Part shown: in pieces, positions 1 to 9,557 of the stretch
How the letters are laid out: each line of letters begins with the position of its first letter
Numbering within the stretch: the stretch's first letter is position 1
Assembly (NCBI GenBank): GCA_031555615.1
Contig: JAVBUF010000023.1
Coordinates: forward strand, 6,613 to 70,612
Length of the DNA stretch: 64,000 bases
Direction: 5' to 3'
Origin: UBA935 sp031555615
Lineage (GTDB): Bacteria > Bacillota > Clostridia > Lachnospirales > Lachnospiraceae
Translations under genes and position numbers: made by a program
The notes under the pieces: model-generated
The model's database searches: none
What the model saw: only the letters and a program-made list of their open reading frames with translations
Told to the model about the DNA's origin: nothing

Positions 1-1262
1 CCCTGGGTATGATTAAAATTAAAAATCAGGATATCCGCAGGCTTTATCTGCTTAAGGACTTCCCCGGCTGCCTGCATCTGCACCTGTTTCCACATCTCTT
101 CCCCGTAAAACGCCCGGTAATCCCGCAGTCCGACAATCAGAAAAAGTACCAGTATTACGTAACAAAACGGTTTTTCCCCAATCAGCCTTCCCAATGCAAT
201 GGCAAAAGCCAGCCAGAATACTCCCATGGCAGGAAGCATATATCGATATATAAATATGGGACGCAGCAAAAATGATGCCACAAAACCAAAAATCACAACA
301 CCCGCCAGGATTCCCAAACCGGCATACACTAACAGGAGCTGATTCCCGGCTTGTTTCCTTCCTGTCCATATGGCCCAGGATATCACCGCCGCAAACAATA
401 TGAAGAGCAAAACTGCCAGTACCGAGTTAAAGCGGTCATTAGAAAAAGAAGGCTTGAACAAAAATTTAACACAGCCGCCGATACTTCTCCAGGTAAGGGG
501 TAATATCCAATAGTTTTCTTTTACCGCTCCCACCTGGCGCAATACTGCTGCCAGCCAGGGTAAATAGGCCGCTACCGCCGCTCCCACGCTGATTCCAAAG
601 GCTGTCCAATGTTTTTTCGTGCATTTTTCATAAATCAGCCATAAAAAGAGCGCCAAATACACCAGCACCGCTGCAAAAAAGGCAAAATAATGAGTGTATG
701 CTGCCGCCAGCAAATATAAGGTTACCCATATCCACTCCCGGTATTGGCTTTTTTCCGCTTCTGCCCGGGTAATCTCATATGCATGCAGGACACCTGCCGT
801 AATGAAAAAAAGACAGAAACTATACATTCTGATTTCTACGGTATATTGCGACATTTGCGGCATGGTGAAAACTAAAAAAACAAAAATCCCTGCTGTCAGC
901 ATACCAAAATACTTTCGCACCCTGGTTACCCCATAAACCAGCAATAACACAAAAGGCAGCACCGATACGCATTTTGCCGCAATTACCGGATCAGCTGTTC
1001 CACCAAGGGTTTTGACCATTTCCAGTACTGCTTTAACAATCAAATAATATAACGGCGGATGCACATCCCTGGCAGCGATGGCCAGTAAATCCCGCCAGGA
1101 ACTTTCTGCCAGTCCCACAGTAAACAGCTCATCATACCAAATATCCTGACTGAAACACAAATAAACAGAAACTGCTGTCAGGAATACACAGATTCCCGAC
1201 AGCACCATTCCACTTATAAAATTAGTTCTTTTAGATTTTAAACAATTAACTTTGGATACCAT
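1..1262 (-). CDS. Polytopic membrane glycosyltransferase, PMT/ArnT-like (partial)
   Basis: About 420 residues are visible before the gene leaves the window at its 3' side. The protein is very hydrophobic with many membrane segments. Near residue 43 the first extracytoplasmic loop carries WYDELFTV, and near residue 68 VHPPLYYL. An acidic pair in loop 1 followed by HPPLYY is the hallmark of GT-C glycosyltransferases of the PMT/GT39-like group, which use lipid-linked sugars to glycosylate proteins, lipids or wall polymers outside the membrane. The ATG directly follows the thrS TAA with no gap, and its ribosome site (GAGGAAA) lies inside the thrS 3' end, so translation is probably coupled. The substrate cannot be told from sequence. 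Confidence 0.8.
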   Translation of the reverse strand, partial: MVSKVNCLKSKRTNFISGMVLSGICVFLTAVSVYLCFSQDIWYDELFTVGLAESSWRDLLAIAARDVHPPLYYLIVKAVLEMVKTLGGTADPVIAAKCVSVLPFVLLLVYGVTRVRKYFGMLTAGIFVFLVFTMPQMSQYTVEIRMYSFCLFFITAGVLHAYEITRAEAEKSQYREWIWVTLYLLAAAYTHYFAFFAAVLVYLALFLWLIYEKCTKKHWTAFGISVGAAVAAYLPWLAAVLRQVGAVKENYWILPLTWRSIGGCVKFLFKPSFSNDRFNSVLAVLLFILFAAVISWAIWTGRKQAGNQLLLVYAGLGILAGVVIFGFVASFLLRPIFIYRYMLPAMGVFWLAFAIALGRLIGEKPFCYVILVLFLIVGLRDYRAFYGEEMWKQVQMQAAGEVLKQIKPADILIFNFNHTQ

Positions 1263-3227
1263 TTACTTATTTTCCTCAGTCACTTCCACCTTGCGAATTT
1301 CCTTGGTCCGAATCTCTTTACTGATTTGCTGAATGAATATATCCAATGCTTTTACGCCTTCGTCACCGGCAAAACGGCTTCTTACCGATACGGTTCCATC
1401 GGCTTCTTCCTGCTGCCCCACCACTAACATATAGGGAATCTTATTTAATCTTGCTTCTCTGATTTTAAAGCCAATCTTTTCCGAACGCATATCCGTACTT
1501 GCCAGAATACCGTTCCGTGCCAGTTCGGCTCTTACCTGCTCGGCGTATCCTTCATATTTATCGGAAATCGGGAGCACACGCACCTGTTCCGGACACAGCC
1601 AGGTAGGGAATTTTCCTTCATACTTTTCAATCAGCCAGGCCAGTGTTCTTTCATAGCAGCCCATGGCCGTTCTATGGATAATATAAGGACGAACCTTCTC
1701 ACCATTCTGATCAATATAATACATATCAAACTGCTCTGCCAGCATGGCATCCCACTGAATGGTAATCATGGTGTCTTCCTTGCCATACACATTCTTAGCC
1801 TGGATATCCACCTTCGGTCCGTAGAAAGCGGCTTCACCGTCTTCCTCGGTAAAGGGAATTTCCAATTCCACCAGAATATTACGAATCCGATTCTGGGTTT
1901 CTTCCCAAACCTCCGGCTCACCGATGTATTTTTCCCTATTATTCGGGTCCCATTTGGACAGGCGGTAGCTGACATCTTCTTCCACACCCAGGGTCTGGAG
2001 ACAATATCTGGCCAGATCCAGACAACCTTTAAATTCTGCATCCATCTGGTCCGGACGAACGATCAAATGACCTTCGGAAATGGTAAACTGACGTACCCTG
2101 GTGAGACCGTGCATCTCGCCGGAATCTTCATTACGGAAAAGTGTAGAAGTTTCACCATACCGCAGCGGCAGATCCCGATAGGATTTCTGGCCGGCTTTAT
2201 AAATATAATATTGGAAAGGACAGGTCATAGGACGGAGGGCAAATACTTCCTTGTCCTTTTCCTCATCTCCCATTACAAACATACCCTCCAGATAATGATC
2301 CCAGTGTCCTGATATTTTATACAGATCACTTTTGGCCATTAATGGTGTTTTGGTACGGACATAACCGCGGTTATTGTCTTCTTCATCCTCGATCCAGCGC
2401 TGCATGGTCTGGATGATCTTAGCTCCCTTGGGCATCAGCAGGGGCAGTCCCTGTCCGATTACATCGACTGTGGTAAACAGCTCCATCTCCCGGCCCAGTT
2501 TGTTGTGATCCCGGAGCTTGATATTTTCCAGATACTCCAGGTACTCCGCCAGCTCTTCTTTTTTATTAAATGCCGTTCCGTAAATTCTCTGCAGCATGGT
2601 ATTTTCGGATTTTCCCCGCCAGTAAGCACCGGAAGAGGAGGTCAGCTTAAATGCTTTAATATTCTTGGTGCTCATCAGATGAGGACCGGCACACAGATCC
2701 ACAAAATCACCCTGGCTATAGAACGAGATTTCCGCATCTTCCGGCAGATCCCTGATCAATTCCACCTTATAAGGTTCGCCTTTTTCTTCCATAAAACGGA
2801 TGGCCTCTTCTCTGGCCATGGTGAAACGCTCCAGCTTATTGCCTTCTTTAATGATTTTTTTCATTTCAGCTTCAACTTTGTCCAAGTCTTCCCGGGAAAA
2901 AGGTTCATGCTCAAAGTCATAATAATAGCCGTTTTCAATACTGGGGCCGATGGCCAGTTTAGCCTCCGGAAAGACCCTTTTTACTGCTTCGGCCATGACA
3001 TGAGAGGTGGTATGGCGCATAGCGGCCAGCCCCGCTTTATCATTAGCTGTCAGTATATTTAACTCGCAATCTTCTTCTATTATCGTCCGCAAATCCTTCA
3101 CTTCTCCGCCTACTTCTCCGGCACAGGCCATTCTGGCAAGTCCCTCACTGATATCGACGGCGATTTCATAGATGCTCATGGCTCCGGCATACTCTTTTAC
3201 CGAACCGTCTTTTAACGTTATTTTCAT
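1263..3227 (-). CDS. thrS: Threonine--tRNA ligase
   Basis: Charges tRNA-Thr with threonine in the cytoplasm. The 654 residues show the family order: TGS domain (1-62), editing domain with HTTSH (about 71-75), class II catalytic core, and C-terminal anticodon-binding domain starting near WLCPEQVRVLPI. Zinc/substrate ligands are visible as the Cys in RPMTCPF and the His residues in SEGHLI and IIHRTAMG. The ATG at 3227 is preferred over an in-frame TTG four codons upstream because GGAG lies 6 nt before the ATG. A T-box leader precedes the operon. A small membrane protein gene lies 18 bp upstream and a glycosyltransferase follows directly. Confidence 0.97.
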   Translation of the reverse strand: MKITLKDGSVKEYAGAMSIYEIAVDISEGLARMACAGEVGGEVKDLRTIIEEDCELNILTANDKAGLAAMRHTTSHVMAEAVKRVFPEAKLAIGPSIENGYYYDFEHEPFSREDLDKVEAEMKKIIKEGNKLERFTMAREEAIRFMEEKGEPYKVELIRDLPEDAEISFYSQGDFVDLCAGPHLMSTKNIKAFKLTSSSGAYWRGKSENTMLQRIYGTAFNKKEELAEYLEYLENIKLRDHNKLGREMELFTTVDVIGQGLPLLMPKGAKIIQTMQRWIEDEEDNNRGYVRTKTPLMAKSDLYKISGHWDHYLEGMFVMGDEEKDKEVFALRPMTCPFQYYIYKAGQKSYRDLPLRYGETSTLFRNEDSGEMHGLTRVRQFTISEGHLIVRPDQMDAEFKGCLDLARYCLQTLGVEEDVSYRLSKWDPNNREKYIGEPEVWEETQNRIRNILVELEIPFTEEDGEAAFYGPKVDIQAKNVYGKEDTMITIQWDAMLAEQFDMYYIDQNGEKVRPYIIHRTAMGCYERTLAWLIEKYEGKFPTWLCPEQVRVLPISDKYEGYAEQVRAELARNGILASTDMRSEKIGFKIREARLNKIPYMLVVGQQEEADGTVSVRSRFAGDEGVKALDIFIQQISKEIRTKEIRKVEVTEENK

Positions 3228-3245
3228 AATGCACTCCAACCTTTC

Positions 3246-3473
3246 CTATTCTGCAAAGCAATCGTCTTCACAGTCACATTCACAGTTATTGATTCCCATA
3301 TCATCCGTATTTCCATTAAAGCTGCCGATTACCATTCTTTTTTTAGGGGAAAATAAAATTCCCAACAAAATACCTGATAAAATACAAACAGCCAGGGTGA
3401 GAAAATACTCCCGTTTGGTCAGACTTCTCACTTCTTCCAGCATTTCCTGCCACAGTTCCCATTTTTCTCTCAT
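3246..3473 (-). CDS. Small single-pass membrane protein with acidic/Cys tail
   Basis: A 75-residue protein. Residues 1-24 are charged and helical, then one membrane segment (about 25-43, LTLAVCILSGILLGILF), a KKR stop-transfer group, and a tail ending in the Cys/Asp/Glu-rich NNCECDCEDDCFAE. The ATG at 3473 follows a strong GGAGGAAAAGAA ribosome site; an upstream in-frame extension would begin inside the T-box antiterminator and is rejected. It is the first gene after the T-box terminator and lies 18 bp before thrS, so it should be induced with thrS on threonine starvation. I do not recognise the family. The acidic Cys-rich tail could bind metal, but that is a guess. Confidence 0.75.
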   Translation of the reverse strand: MREKWELWQEMLEEVRSLTKREYFLTLAVCILSGILLGILFSPKKRMVIGSFNGNTDDMGINNCECDCEDDCFAE

Positions 3474-3504
3474 TTCTTTTCCTCCTGTTAGTTTGATTTT
3501 GTTG

Positions 3505-3757
3505 TAAAAAAAATCCCTTACATCACAAAAGCAATGTAAGGGACGTGATTCACGCGGTTCCACCCTATTTGCCAGGCAACTTTCGCCTTAGCCTCTCTTG
3601 GTCCTGTAACGGGGACAAAACGGACCGGATTAGGGTCATTCAGAGGTGGTTTTCAAATGTTCGGTACCAAGATACTCGCAGCCATGATATCTCTCTCTGG
3701 GGTACGTTCTCCATCCTACTCTTCTCATCAACATTTTCTTTTTAACTTTCTACTGCT
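3505..3757 (-). promoter_or_regulatory. T-box leader (threonine-responsive) with terminator
   Basis: On the minus strand the leader carries the canonical T-box AGGGTGGAACCGCG (complement at 3552-3565). It is followed by an intrinsic terminator: CCCTTACAT pairs with ATGTAAGGG across 3513-3542 and is followed by eight T residues. The Stem I region contains GAAAACCACC; the ACC at 3650-3648 is the likely specifier and is a threonine codon, fitting thrS. Known mechanism: uncharged tRNA-Thr pairs with specifier and T-box and stabilises the antiterminator. Exact Stem I boundaries were not folded. Confidence 0.93.
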
Positions 3758-3786
3758 ATTCTATTCCACTTTCACAAATAAGTAAA
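3758..3786 (-). promoter_or_regulatory. Promoter of the T-box/thrS operon
   Basis: Minus-strand TTTACT (3786-3781) and TAGAAT (3763-3758) are separated by exactly 17 bp and lie just upstream of the T-box leader. The match is typical of a housekeeping sigma promoter. There is no other good candidate between the kinase gene stop and the leader. Confidence 0.6.
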
Positions 3787-3793
3787 GTATTTT

Positions 3794-5581
3794 TTATCTT
3801 TTCTGCCAGCCTGACATCCTGATTTTAATGGTGCTCACGGTATTTCCGTTTTCATCTCCTGCAATAGACAATCCACTGCACTCGCCATAAATGATTTTCA
3901 ACCGTTCATTTACATTTCGAATCCCCAGACTGGCACGTGCTTCCTCAGGATCTATTCTTCCGCTCAGAAGAATTTTTATTCGTTCCTTTTCCTGCTCTTC
4001 CAATTCCCGGTCATTCACTACTTCAATATACAGATCCTTTTCACGAGAATATATCCGGATCAATACCTTCCCTTTTTGCTTTCCTTTCATGCCATGTTCT
4101 ACAGCATTTTCCACTACCGGCTGGATAATAAGACGAGGTACCTCTACTTGTAATAATTGTGCCTCAATTTCCTTATCGGCATGAAACCGGTTTCCAAACC
4201 GCTTACCGATAATATATAAGTACGCATCCACGTAAGTCACTTCCTCCGCAAGGGAATGAAAATGAAGCTGCTTACGGTTCATGGTAAAGCTCAGCATCGT
4301 CCCTAATGCCTCAATCATCCCTGATACCTTTTCATTACCGCCCATACGGGCTTCCCAATTAATAACTTCAAGGGTATTATTCAGAAAATGGGGATTAATC
4401 TGAGATTGCAGTGCCATAATGCTGGCATCCCGCAAAGCCAGTTCCTCCAGGAAAATCTGCTGGAACTGGTGCTGTAATTCCCTGGACATGGCATTATAAG
4501 CCTCTGTTAAAAAAATAAACTCTTCACTATTACCCTTCTCCGCAATCTGATAACCGTATTCACCGGCCGTAATCTTCTGAGATGCCGTTATCAAACTGGC
4601 TACCGGCTTGGTAACTTTAGTATGGAAAAAATAAAAAATCATTCCGATCAGGGGAATCAGGAAGATAATGACCAAAATAAAACTATACCTGACCATAGCC
4701 AACTCGTCGATAATAGCCTTGGAGTCCAGTTCCACCAGGAAAGTCAGCTGGTGTTTTCCAAACTTGACGTTTTTAAAAGCATAGGCATCATTGCCCTTGC
4801 GAATATAGGTACTTTCACCTGCCATTTTTTCATAGCGAGCCACATCAAACCGGCTGCCGGCATCGTTTTTTATTGTCGGAACCCCATCGATATAGACTTC
4901 ATGCCGCATGGCCCCCCAGACACTGTCAAGGCTTCGAAATACCCTATTGGGATCCACTTCTATAACAATCATGGCATAAGGCCGGTAATTGGTATCCACA
5001 ATATTGCGAATCAGGTAAAGCCGTCCCTCTAAATACACCAATTCCACATCGGTATCCAGGCTGCCGCCCCGCTTAATGACCTCCTGCAGGTTTTTTTCCC
5101 TAAACCATCGGACTGTAGAATATCCACCGGCTATTTTACCGTTTTCCTGATAGGAATTAACCACATAATAGATCTGTTCGGGATTGTCCATGAAAAAGAG
5201 CATGGTACATATAAAACTTTCATCATATCGATAATGCTGATTGAGAAAATTGGTCATATCTTCATAAAGCTTTTGCCCCCGCCTGTCTACCTGGTTCTTC
5301 TTATCTGCCAGATATTGATTATAGCTGGTTCGCACCGTGGGAATATAGGAAGCATTTTTTGATGCCGCAACCACTTCGGCAAGCTGAATCTCACATATTT
5401 CCACTGCCTTGTCGGCAGATACTTCAATGGTATTTTCAATCTGCCTGTTCAACATCGCTGATACAAAATAAAGAAGCAACAGGGCAACCAGCATCAATGG
5501 CAAAAGCCATCCTGATAACAGCATGACTACCATACTCCACTGCAATTTCTTTTCTTTCTTCACCTGTAACCGCAAAAACAT
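3794..5581 (-). CDS. YesM-type sensor histidine kinase
   Basis: 595 residues. Order: N-terminal membrane segment (about 17-43), a large extracytoplasmic sensor region (about 45-290, Cache-like by position), second membrane segment (about 295-318), HAMP, His_kinase domain with QSQINPHFLNN (phospho-accepting His near residue 398) and a C-terminal HATPase with an N-box-like VVENAVEHGMKG. This architecture is that of the YesM/LytS-type kinases that usually sense sugars and pair with an AraC-type response regulator. No such regulator is adjacent, so it is an orphan here. The ATG at 5581 follows AAGGGGGG. The preceding phosphoglucomutase has its own terminator. Confidence 0.9.
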   Translation of the reverse strand: MFLRLQVKKEKKLQWSMVVMLLSGWLLPLMLVALLLLYFVSAMLNRQIENTIEVSADKAVEICEIQLAEVVAASKNASYIPTVRTSYNQYLADKKNQVDRRGQKLYEDMTNFLNQHYRYDESFICTMLFFMDNPEQIYYVVNSYQENGKIAGGYSTVRWFREKNLQEVIKRGGSLDTDVELVYLEGRLYLIRNIVDTNYRPYAMIVIEVDPNRVFRSLDSVWGAMRHEVYIDGVPTIKNDAGSRFDVARYEKMAGESTYIRKGNDAYAFKNVKFGKHQLTFLVELDSKAIIDELAMVRYSFILVIIFLIPLIGMIFYFFHTKVTKPVASLITASQKITAGEYGYQIAEKGNSEEFIFLTEAYNAMSRELQHQFQQIFLEELALRDASIMALQSQINPHFLNNTLEVINWEARMGGNEKVSGMIEALGTMLSFTMNRKQLHFHSLAEEVTYVDAYLYIIGKRFGNRFHADKEIEAQLLQVEVPRLIIQPVVENAVEHGMKGKQKGKVLIRIYSREKDLYIEVVNDRELEEQEKERIKILLSGRIDPEEARASLGIRNVNERLKIIYGECSGLSIAGDENGNTVSTIKIRMSGWQKR

Positions 5582-5594
5582 GCAATGCCCCCCT

Positions 5595-5642
5595 TATAAA
5601 AGCCGGGGCGTTCGGGAACACCCCCAACTCCCCGGCTTTTTC
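5595..5642 (-). terminator. Intrinsic terminator after the phosphoglucomutase gene
   Basis: AGCCGGGG pairs with CCCCGGCT around an inner GGGTGTTCCC fold and is followed by TTTTAT on the minus strand. It lies immediately after the phosphoglucomutase stop and just before the kinase ribosome site. Confidence 0.8.
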
Positions 5643-5644
5643 AA

Positions 5645-7063
5645 TTAACCGATTTGCAAAAATTCTTCATATGCCTTGCTGACTGCTTCGGCATCTTTCG
5701 GATTCGACATTTCACAAAAGATTCTCAGTAATGGTTCGGTTCCCGAAAATCTGGCGACGACCCAACCGCCATTTTGGAAATATACCTTACTTCCATCCAA
5801 ATAGGAAACCTTTTCAATTTCAAAAGGCAATACCGGCAGTTCCCGGTCTTCCATCAAGGTGTGGAAAATACGTTCCTTGGTTTCCTGAGAAAATTTATAG
5901 TCTCTCTCTTCCATAAAAATTTCACCATATTCTTTTTCAATATCTTTATATATCTGTGATATTTTTTTACCCGTTACGGCAATCATTTCAACCAATAAGG
6001 CGGCCGCATAAACACCATCTTTCCCCTTAATATGTCCCCGCACCGTGAGTCCGCCGGAGGATTCCCCTCCCAATACGGCATCCCGCTGGGAAATCATGGC
6101 CGAAATATGCTTAAAGCCTACCGGCACTTCATAACACTTCTGACCGAAGCTCTCCGCAACCCGATCCAACTGATGGGTGGTGGCAATATTACGCACTACC
6201 GGTCCGGTCCAACCTTTATATTTCACCAGATAATAGTACAATAACACCAGAATATCGTTGGGATGAAGGAATCTGCCGGTATCATCAATCACACCGATAC
6301 GGTCGGCATCACCATCGGTAGCCAGGCCGATATCACATTTATAATCCACTACCGCATTCTGTAATGCCCGCAGGGTTGCTGCCGAAGGAGAAGGTAACTT
6401 GCCGCCAAACAACGTATCATGACGGTCATTGATGGTAACCACCTCACAACGGGCCGTATGCAATATCGTGGTCAGGGAAGTTTCACTTACACCATACATC
6501 GGGTCAAGTGCTACCTTTAAGCCTGCTTCTCTGATTTTCTCCATATTTACCGCTGCGATAATATTGTCCAGATACTCATTCAGGGGGTAAATTTCCTGAA
6601 TCAATCCATTTTCAATGCCCTTATCATATTCCAGCTCCAACACATCCTGGGGATTGATCTTATTGATATATTCTTCTATATCTGCCGTCTGTATTTCATC
6701 GGCATCCCGCCCCCCTGCTGTAAATACCTTGATGCCGTTATATACGGCGGGGTTATGGCTTGCGGTAATCATCATTCCGTAGGGAAGATCATGTTTCATT
6801 ACATAAAACATAATCAAAGGTGTCGGTGATGATTTATTTACCAGTCTGGTTACAATGCCTTCTGCCGCAAATACCATTGCTGCCCACTGCATTGCTTCCT
6901 TAGCCAGAAAACGGCGGTCATATCCGATAACCATTCCTTTATCCGCCACACCCTCTGCTTTCATTTTATCACTTACGGCTTTGGCCAAAAGCTGAATATT
7001 TGCTTTTGTAAATTCATCACCGATAATGGCTCTCCAGCCGCCTGTTCCAAATTTAATCGCCAT
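5645..7063 (-). CDS. Phosphoglucomutase/phosphomannomutase family protein
   Basis: 472 residues of the alpha-D-phosphohexomutase family, which interconverts hexose 1- and 6-phosphates. The active-site serine loop MITASHNP is near residue 101, the metal-binding loop DGDADR near residue 251, the sugar-binding GGESSG near residue 330, and the C-terminal phosphate loop RFSGTEPLLRI near residue 447. Length fits the family (450-580). It lies 13 bp downstream of the GH94 phosphorylase on the same strand. That arrangement makes conversion of the phosphorylase product glucose-1-phosphate to glucose-6-phosphate the likely job; mannose or glucosamine phosphates remain possible. Ribosome site AAGGAGGAC. 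Confidence 0.93.
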   Translation of the reverse strand: MAIKFGTGGWRAIIGDEFTKANIQLLAKAVSDKMKAEGVADKGMVIGYDRRFLAKEAMQWAAMVFAAEGIVTRLVNKSSPTPLIMFYVMKHDLPYGMMITASHNPAVYNGIKVFTAGGRDADEIQTADIEEYINKINPQDVLELEYDKGIENGLIQEIYPLNEYLDNIIAAVNMEKIREAGLKVALDPMYGVSETSLTTILHTARCEVVTINDRHDTLFGGKLPSPSAATLRALQNAVVDYKCDIGLATDGDADRIGVIDDTGRFLHPNDILVLLYYYLVKYKGWTGPVVRNIATTHQLDRVAESFGQKCYEVPVGFKHISAMISQRDAVLGGESSGGLTVRGHIKGKDGVYAAALLVEMIAVTGKKISQIYKDIEKEYGEIFMEERDYKFSQETKERIFHTLMEDRELPVLPFEIEKVSYLDGSKVYFQNGGWVVARFSGTEPLLRIFCEMSNPKDAEAVSKAYEEFLQIG

Positions 7064-7076
7064 GTTTTTGTCCTCC

Positions 7077-9470
7077 TTATCCCATTACAATTCTAACTTG
7101 ATGAACCGTTTCGCTTGCCTGTACCGGTATACTGTCCACTTTGCTGCCATCCAGATAAATTTCCTTAATGCCTTTCATAACACCGTCAGGATTCTCTACC
7201 TGAATATTAAACATCGCACCCCGCCACTCTCTGGTGGCACTGAATTCTTTCCAATCCGCAGGTATACAGGGGTCAATGATCAAGGTATCAAAATCCGGTC
7301 TGATGCCCAGCATATATCTGGTAGCACTGAAGTAGGACCATCCGCCTGAACCGGTCATAAACGGATGTCTGGCACGGCCGTGAGCGGTGTGCTCGGTTCC
7401 CATAATAAACTGACAATAAGAATAAGGCTCTGCTTCTCTGATTTCAATTTTATCATTTTGATAGTAAGGACATAAGGCATCGTAGAACTTCATTGCTCTG
7501 TCTCCCCTGCCTAAGATGCATTCCGCTGCCCAGGCCCAGGGATTGGGATGGGAGAAAACGGCACCGTTTTCTTTTACGCCGGGGTATACTCTGGCAATAA
7601 ATCCGATATCATCATCCGGTGTTCTGTAAGAAGGTGCATTCAGCATGATGCCATAAGGGGTATACAGATATTCATCCACGCTGTCCATGGCCTGCATCCC
7701 TTTGTCACGGGGTGCTGCTCCGGAAAGTACCGCCCAGGTATTGGATTCCAAATGAACTTTACCCTCTTTATCCGTCTGTACACCGATTTTCTTTCCTTTG
7801 CTGGTAATCCCGCGGATATACCATTTTCCATCCCACAGCTGATCATCACATACAGCTTTTACCTTTTCCGCCATTGCGGTATATTTTTCAACATCTTCCT
7901 GATTGCCCAGATAATTGGCCAGCTCCAGGAAATTCTGAAGCGCCCAGTAATGCAGGAAGGACACCATGGCACTTTCACCGCCACCCAGGTTCAGACAGTC
8001 ATTCCAGTCAGCCCGCAGACCTTTACAAATACCGGTTTCTCCCACCTGCTCGGCAGAGAAATCCAGAATTCTGGTCATATGTTCATAAACACTGCCTTCG
8101 CCGCCGTCCGCATAAGGGACAATCTTGTCAGCGAAGCTGAAATCGCCGGTTTCTTTGATAAATTCCACAATTGATGTTACCAGCCAGAGGGCATCATCGG
8201 AGCAGGCATCTTCCAGACCATGGACATAGCTGTCTGCATTCATTGTCGGAATAACGGTAGGAGACTTAAAGGGTTTCTTCTTATCATCTTTCTTCTCAAA
8301 CCATTCCGGCTGGAACAGATGGAGACCATAACCTTTGGAAACCAGACCGTTCAGCAACTGTTCAATACGTTCTTTACACTTGTCAGGATTGGAGTGGGGA
8401 ATGGTCATGGCATCCTGTGCCGTGTCGCGATATCCCAATCCGGTTCTTCCGCCCACTTCGATAAAGGAAGCAAAACGGGAGAACATAACATTGATCTCTG
8501 ACTGATAGAGTGTCCAGGTATTGATAAGGGTATTCATCCCTTCATTAGGAGTGGCAATCTGCAGTTTGTTGAACTTGTTCTGCCAGAAGCTGCGTAATTC
8601 TTCATAAGCGGCATCTACTGCCGCAAAATCGCTGTATTTTGCTTTTACCCTTTCCCCTTCGGCTCTGGGGCCTTCACCCAGCATAAAGATCAGACGAACT
8701 TCTTCACCCGGCTGCAGCACAACATTTTTTTGCAGGGAACCACAATGATTATTGCCCAGTTCGGCAGAACCGGCACACTGGCCATTTTCTACTGCTACGG
8801 GATTGCTTTCGGTATGATACAGTCCCAGGAAGGTATCTCTTAAGCAATCATATCCATCCGGAGTAAAATTGGCAGCCATATACTGGAATCCGAACTCTTC
8901 ATAAAAAAGGTCATACTCAATAATGCCTTTATCATAATTGGAACCGGCACAATACAAGCTCATCTGGAAATTTTGATTATCGATCATGATATGATGAAAA
9001 GAAAATTCACAATAATTGAAAACACTCAAATCTCTGGCCTTGTCACCATCGTTTTTAATAGTAACATCCCAAAGTTCCACCGATTCGCCCATGGGGATGG
9101 TCATCCGCTGTGATGCCTTCAAACCATCATATTCACATTCATATACAGTATAAGACATACCGTGACGGCAGGTATACTTGGCCTGATCCAGGGGTTTCCC
9201 CACCGGCTGCCAGGATACGCTGAAATAATCCGCATTTTCATTGTCTCTGATATACACATAATGCCCTGGCCTGTCCATCGGTACACCATTGCCCCGAAAA
9301 CGGGTAATCCGGTGATATTCCGGTGATTGATGGAACATATATCCGCCAGCCGTATGATTTAAAACCGCACAAGTTTCTTCCACACCCAGATAGTTGGTCC
9401 AGGAAGTCGGCAAGTCAATCCTGTCTATCACATACTCTCTCTTTTCATTGTCAAAATGTCCGTATTTCAT
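7077..9470 (-). CDS. GH94 disaccharide phosphorylase (cellobiose phosphorylase-like)
   Basis: 797 residues, close to characterised cellobiose phosphorylases (about 810). The N-terminus MKYGHFDNEKREYVI and TNYLG is typical of this GH94 group. GYRDTAQD lies in the catalytic half and the general-acid motif ADWNDCLN places the probable catalytic Asp at residue 491. GH94 enzymes cleave a beta-glucoside with phosphate, giving glucose-1-phosphate plus a sugar. There is no signal peptide, so it acts in the cytoplasm. The ATG at 9470 is chosen over an in-frame TTG at 9488 because GGGAGG overlaps that TTG. Laminaribiose or chitobiose specificity cannot be excluded. Confidence 0.9.
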   Translation of the reverse strand: MKYGHFDNEKREYVIDRIDLPTSWTNYLGVEETCAVLNHTAGGYMFHQSPEYHRITRFRGNGVPMDRPGHYVYIRDNENADYFSVSWQPVGKPLDQAKYTCRHGMSYTVYECEYDGLKASQRMTIPMGESVELWDVTIKNDGDKARDLSVFNYCEFSFHHIMIDNQNFQMSLYCAGSNYDKGIIEYDLFYEEFGFQYMAANFTPDGYDCLRDTFLGLYHTESNPVAVENGQCAGSAELGNNHCGSLQKNVVLQPGEEVRLIFMLGEGPRAEGERVKAKYSDFAAVDAAYEELRSFWQNKFNKLQIATPNEGMNTLINTWTLYQSEINVMFSRFASFIEVGGRTGLGYRDTAQDAMTIPHSNPDKCKERIEQLLNGLVSKGYGLHLFQPEWFEKKDDKKKPFKSPTVIPTMNADSYVHGLEDACSDDALWLVTSIVEFIKETGDFSFADKIVPYADGGEGSVYEHMTRILDFSAEQVGETGICKGLRADWNDCLNLGGGESAMVSFLHYWALQNFLELANYLGNQEDVEKYTAMAEKVKAVCDDQLWDGKWYIRGITSKGKKIGVQTDKEGKVHLESNTWAVLSGAAPRDKGMQAMDSVDEYLYTPYGIMLNAPSYRTPDDDIGFIARVYPGVKENGAVFSHPNPWAWAAECILGRGDRAMKFYDALCPYYQNDKIEIREAEPYSYCQFIMGTEHTAHGRARHPFMTGSGGWSYFSATRYMLGIRPDFDTLIIDPCIPADWKEFSATREWRGAMFNIQVENPDGVMKGIKEIYLDGSKVDSIPVQASETVHQVRIVMG

Positions 9471-9505
9471 ACTATTTAACCCTCCCAAAGGTTCATTTTA
9501 ATTTA

Positions 9506-9511
9506 ATTATA
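9506..9511 (-). promoter_or_regulatory. Probable -10 element for the GH94 gene
   Basis: A perfect TATAAT on the minus strand lies about 35 bp upstream of the GH94 start. The hexamer 17 bp upstream (TAGTCA) is a poor -35, which would fit an activator-dependent promoter; the paired palindromes at 9558-9601 lie further upstream. Confidence 0.4.
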
Positions 9512-9557
9512 AATGAAATTTTGAACAATGACTATTGACAGTTATGGCATTATTTGC

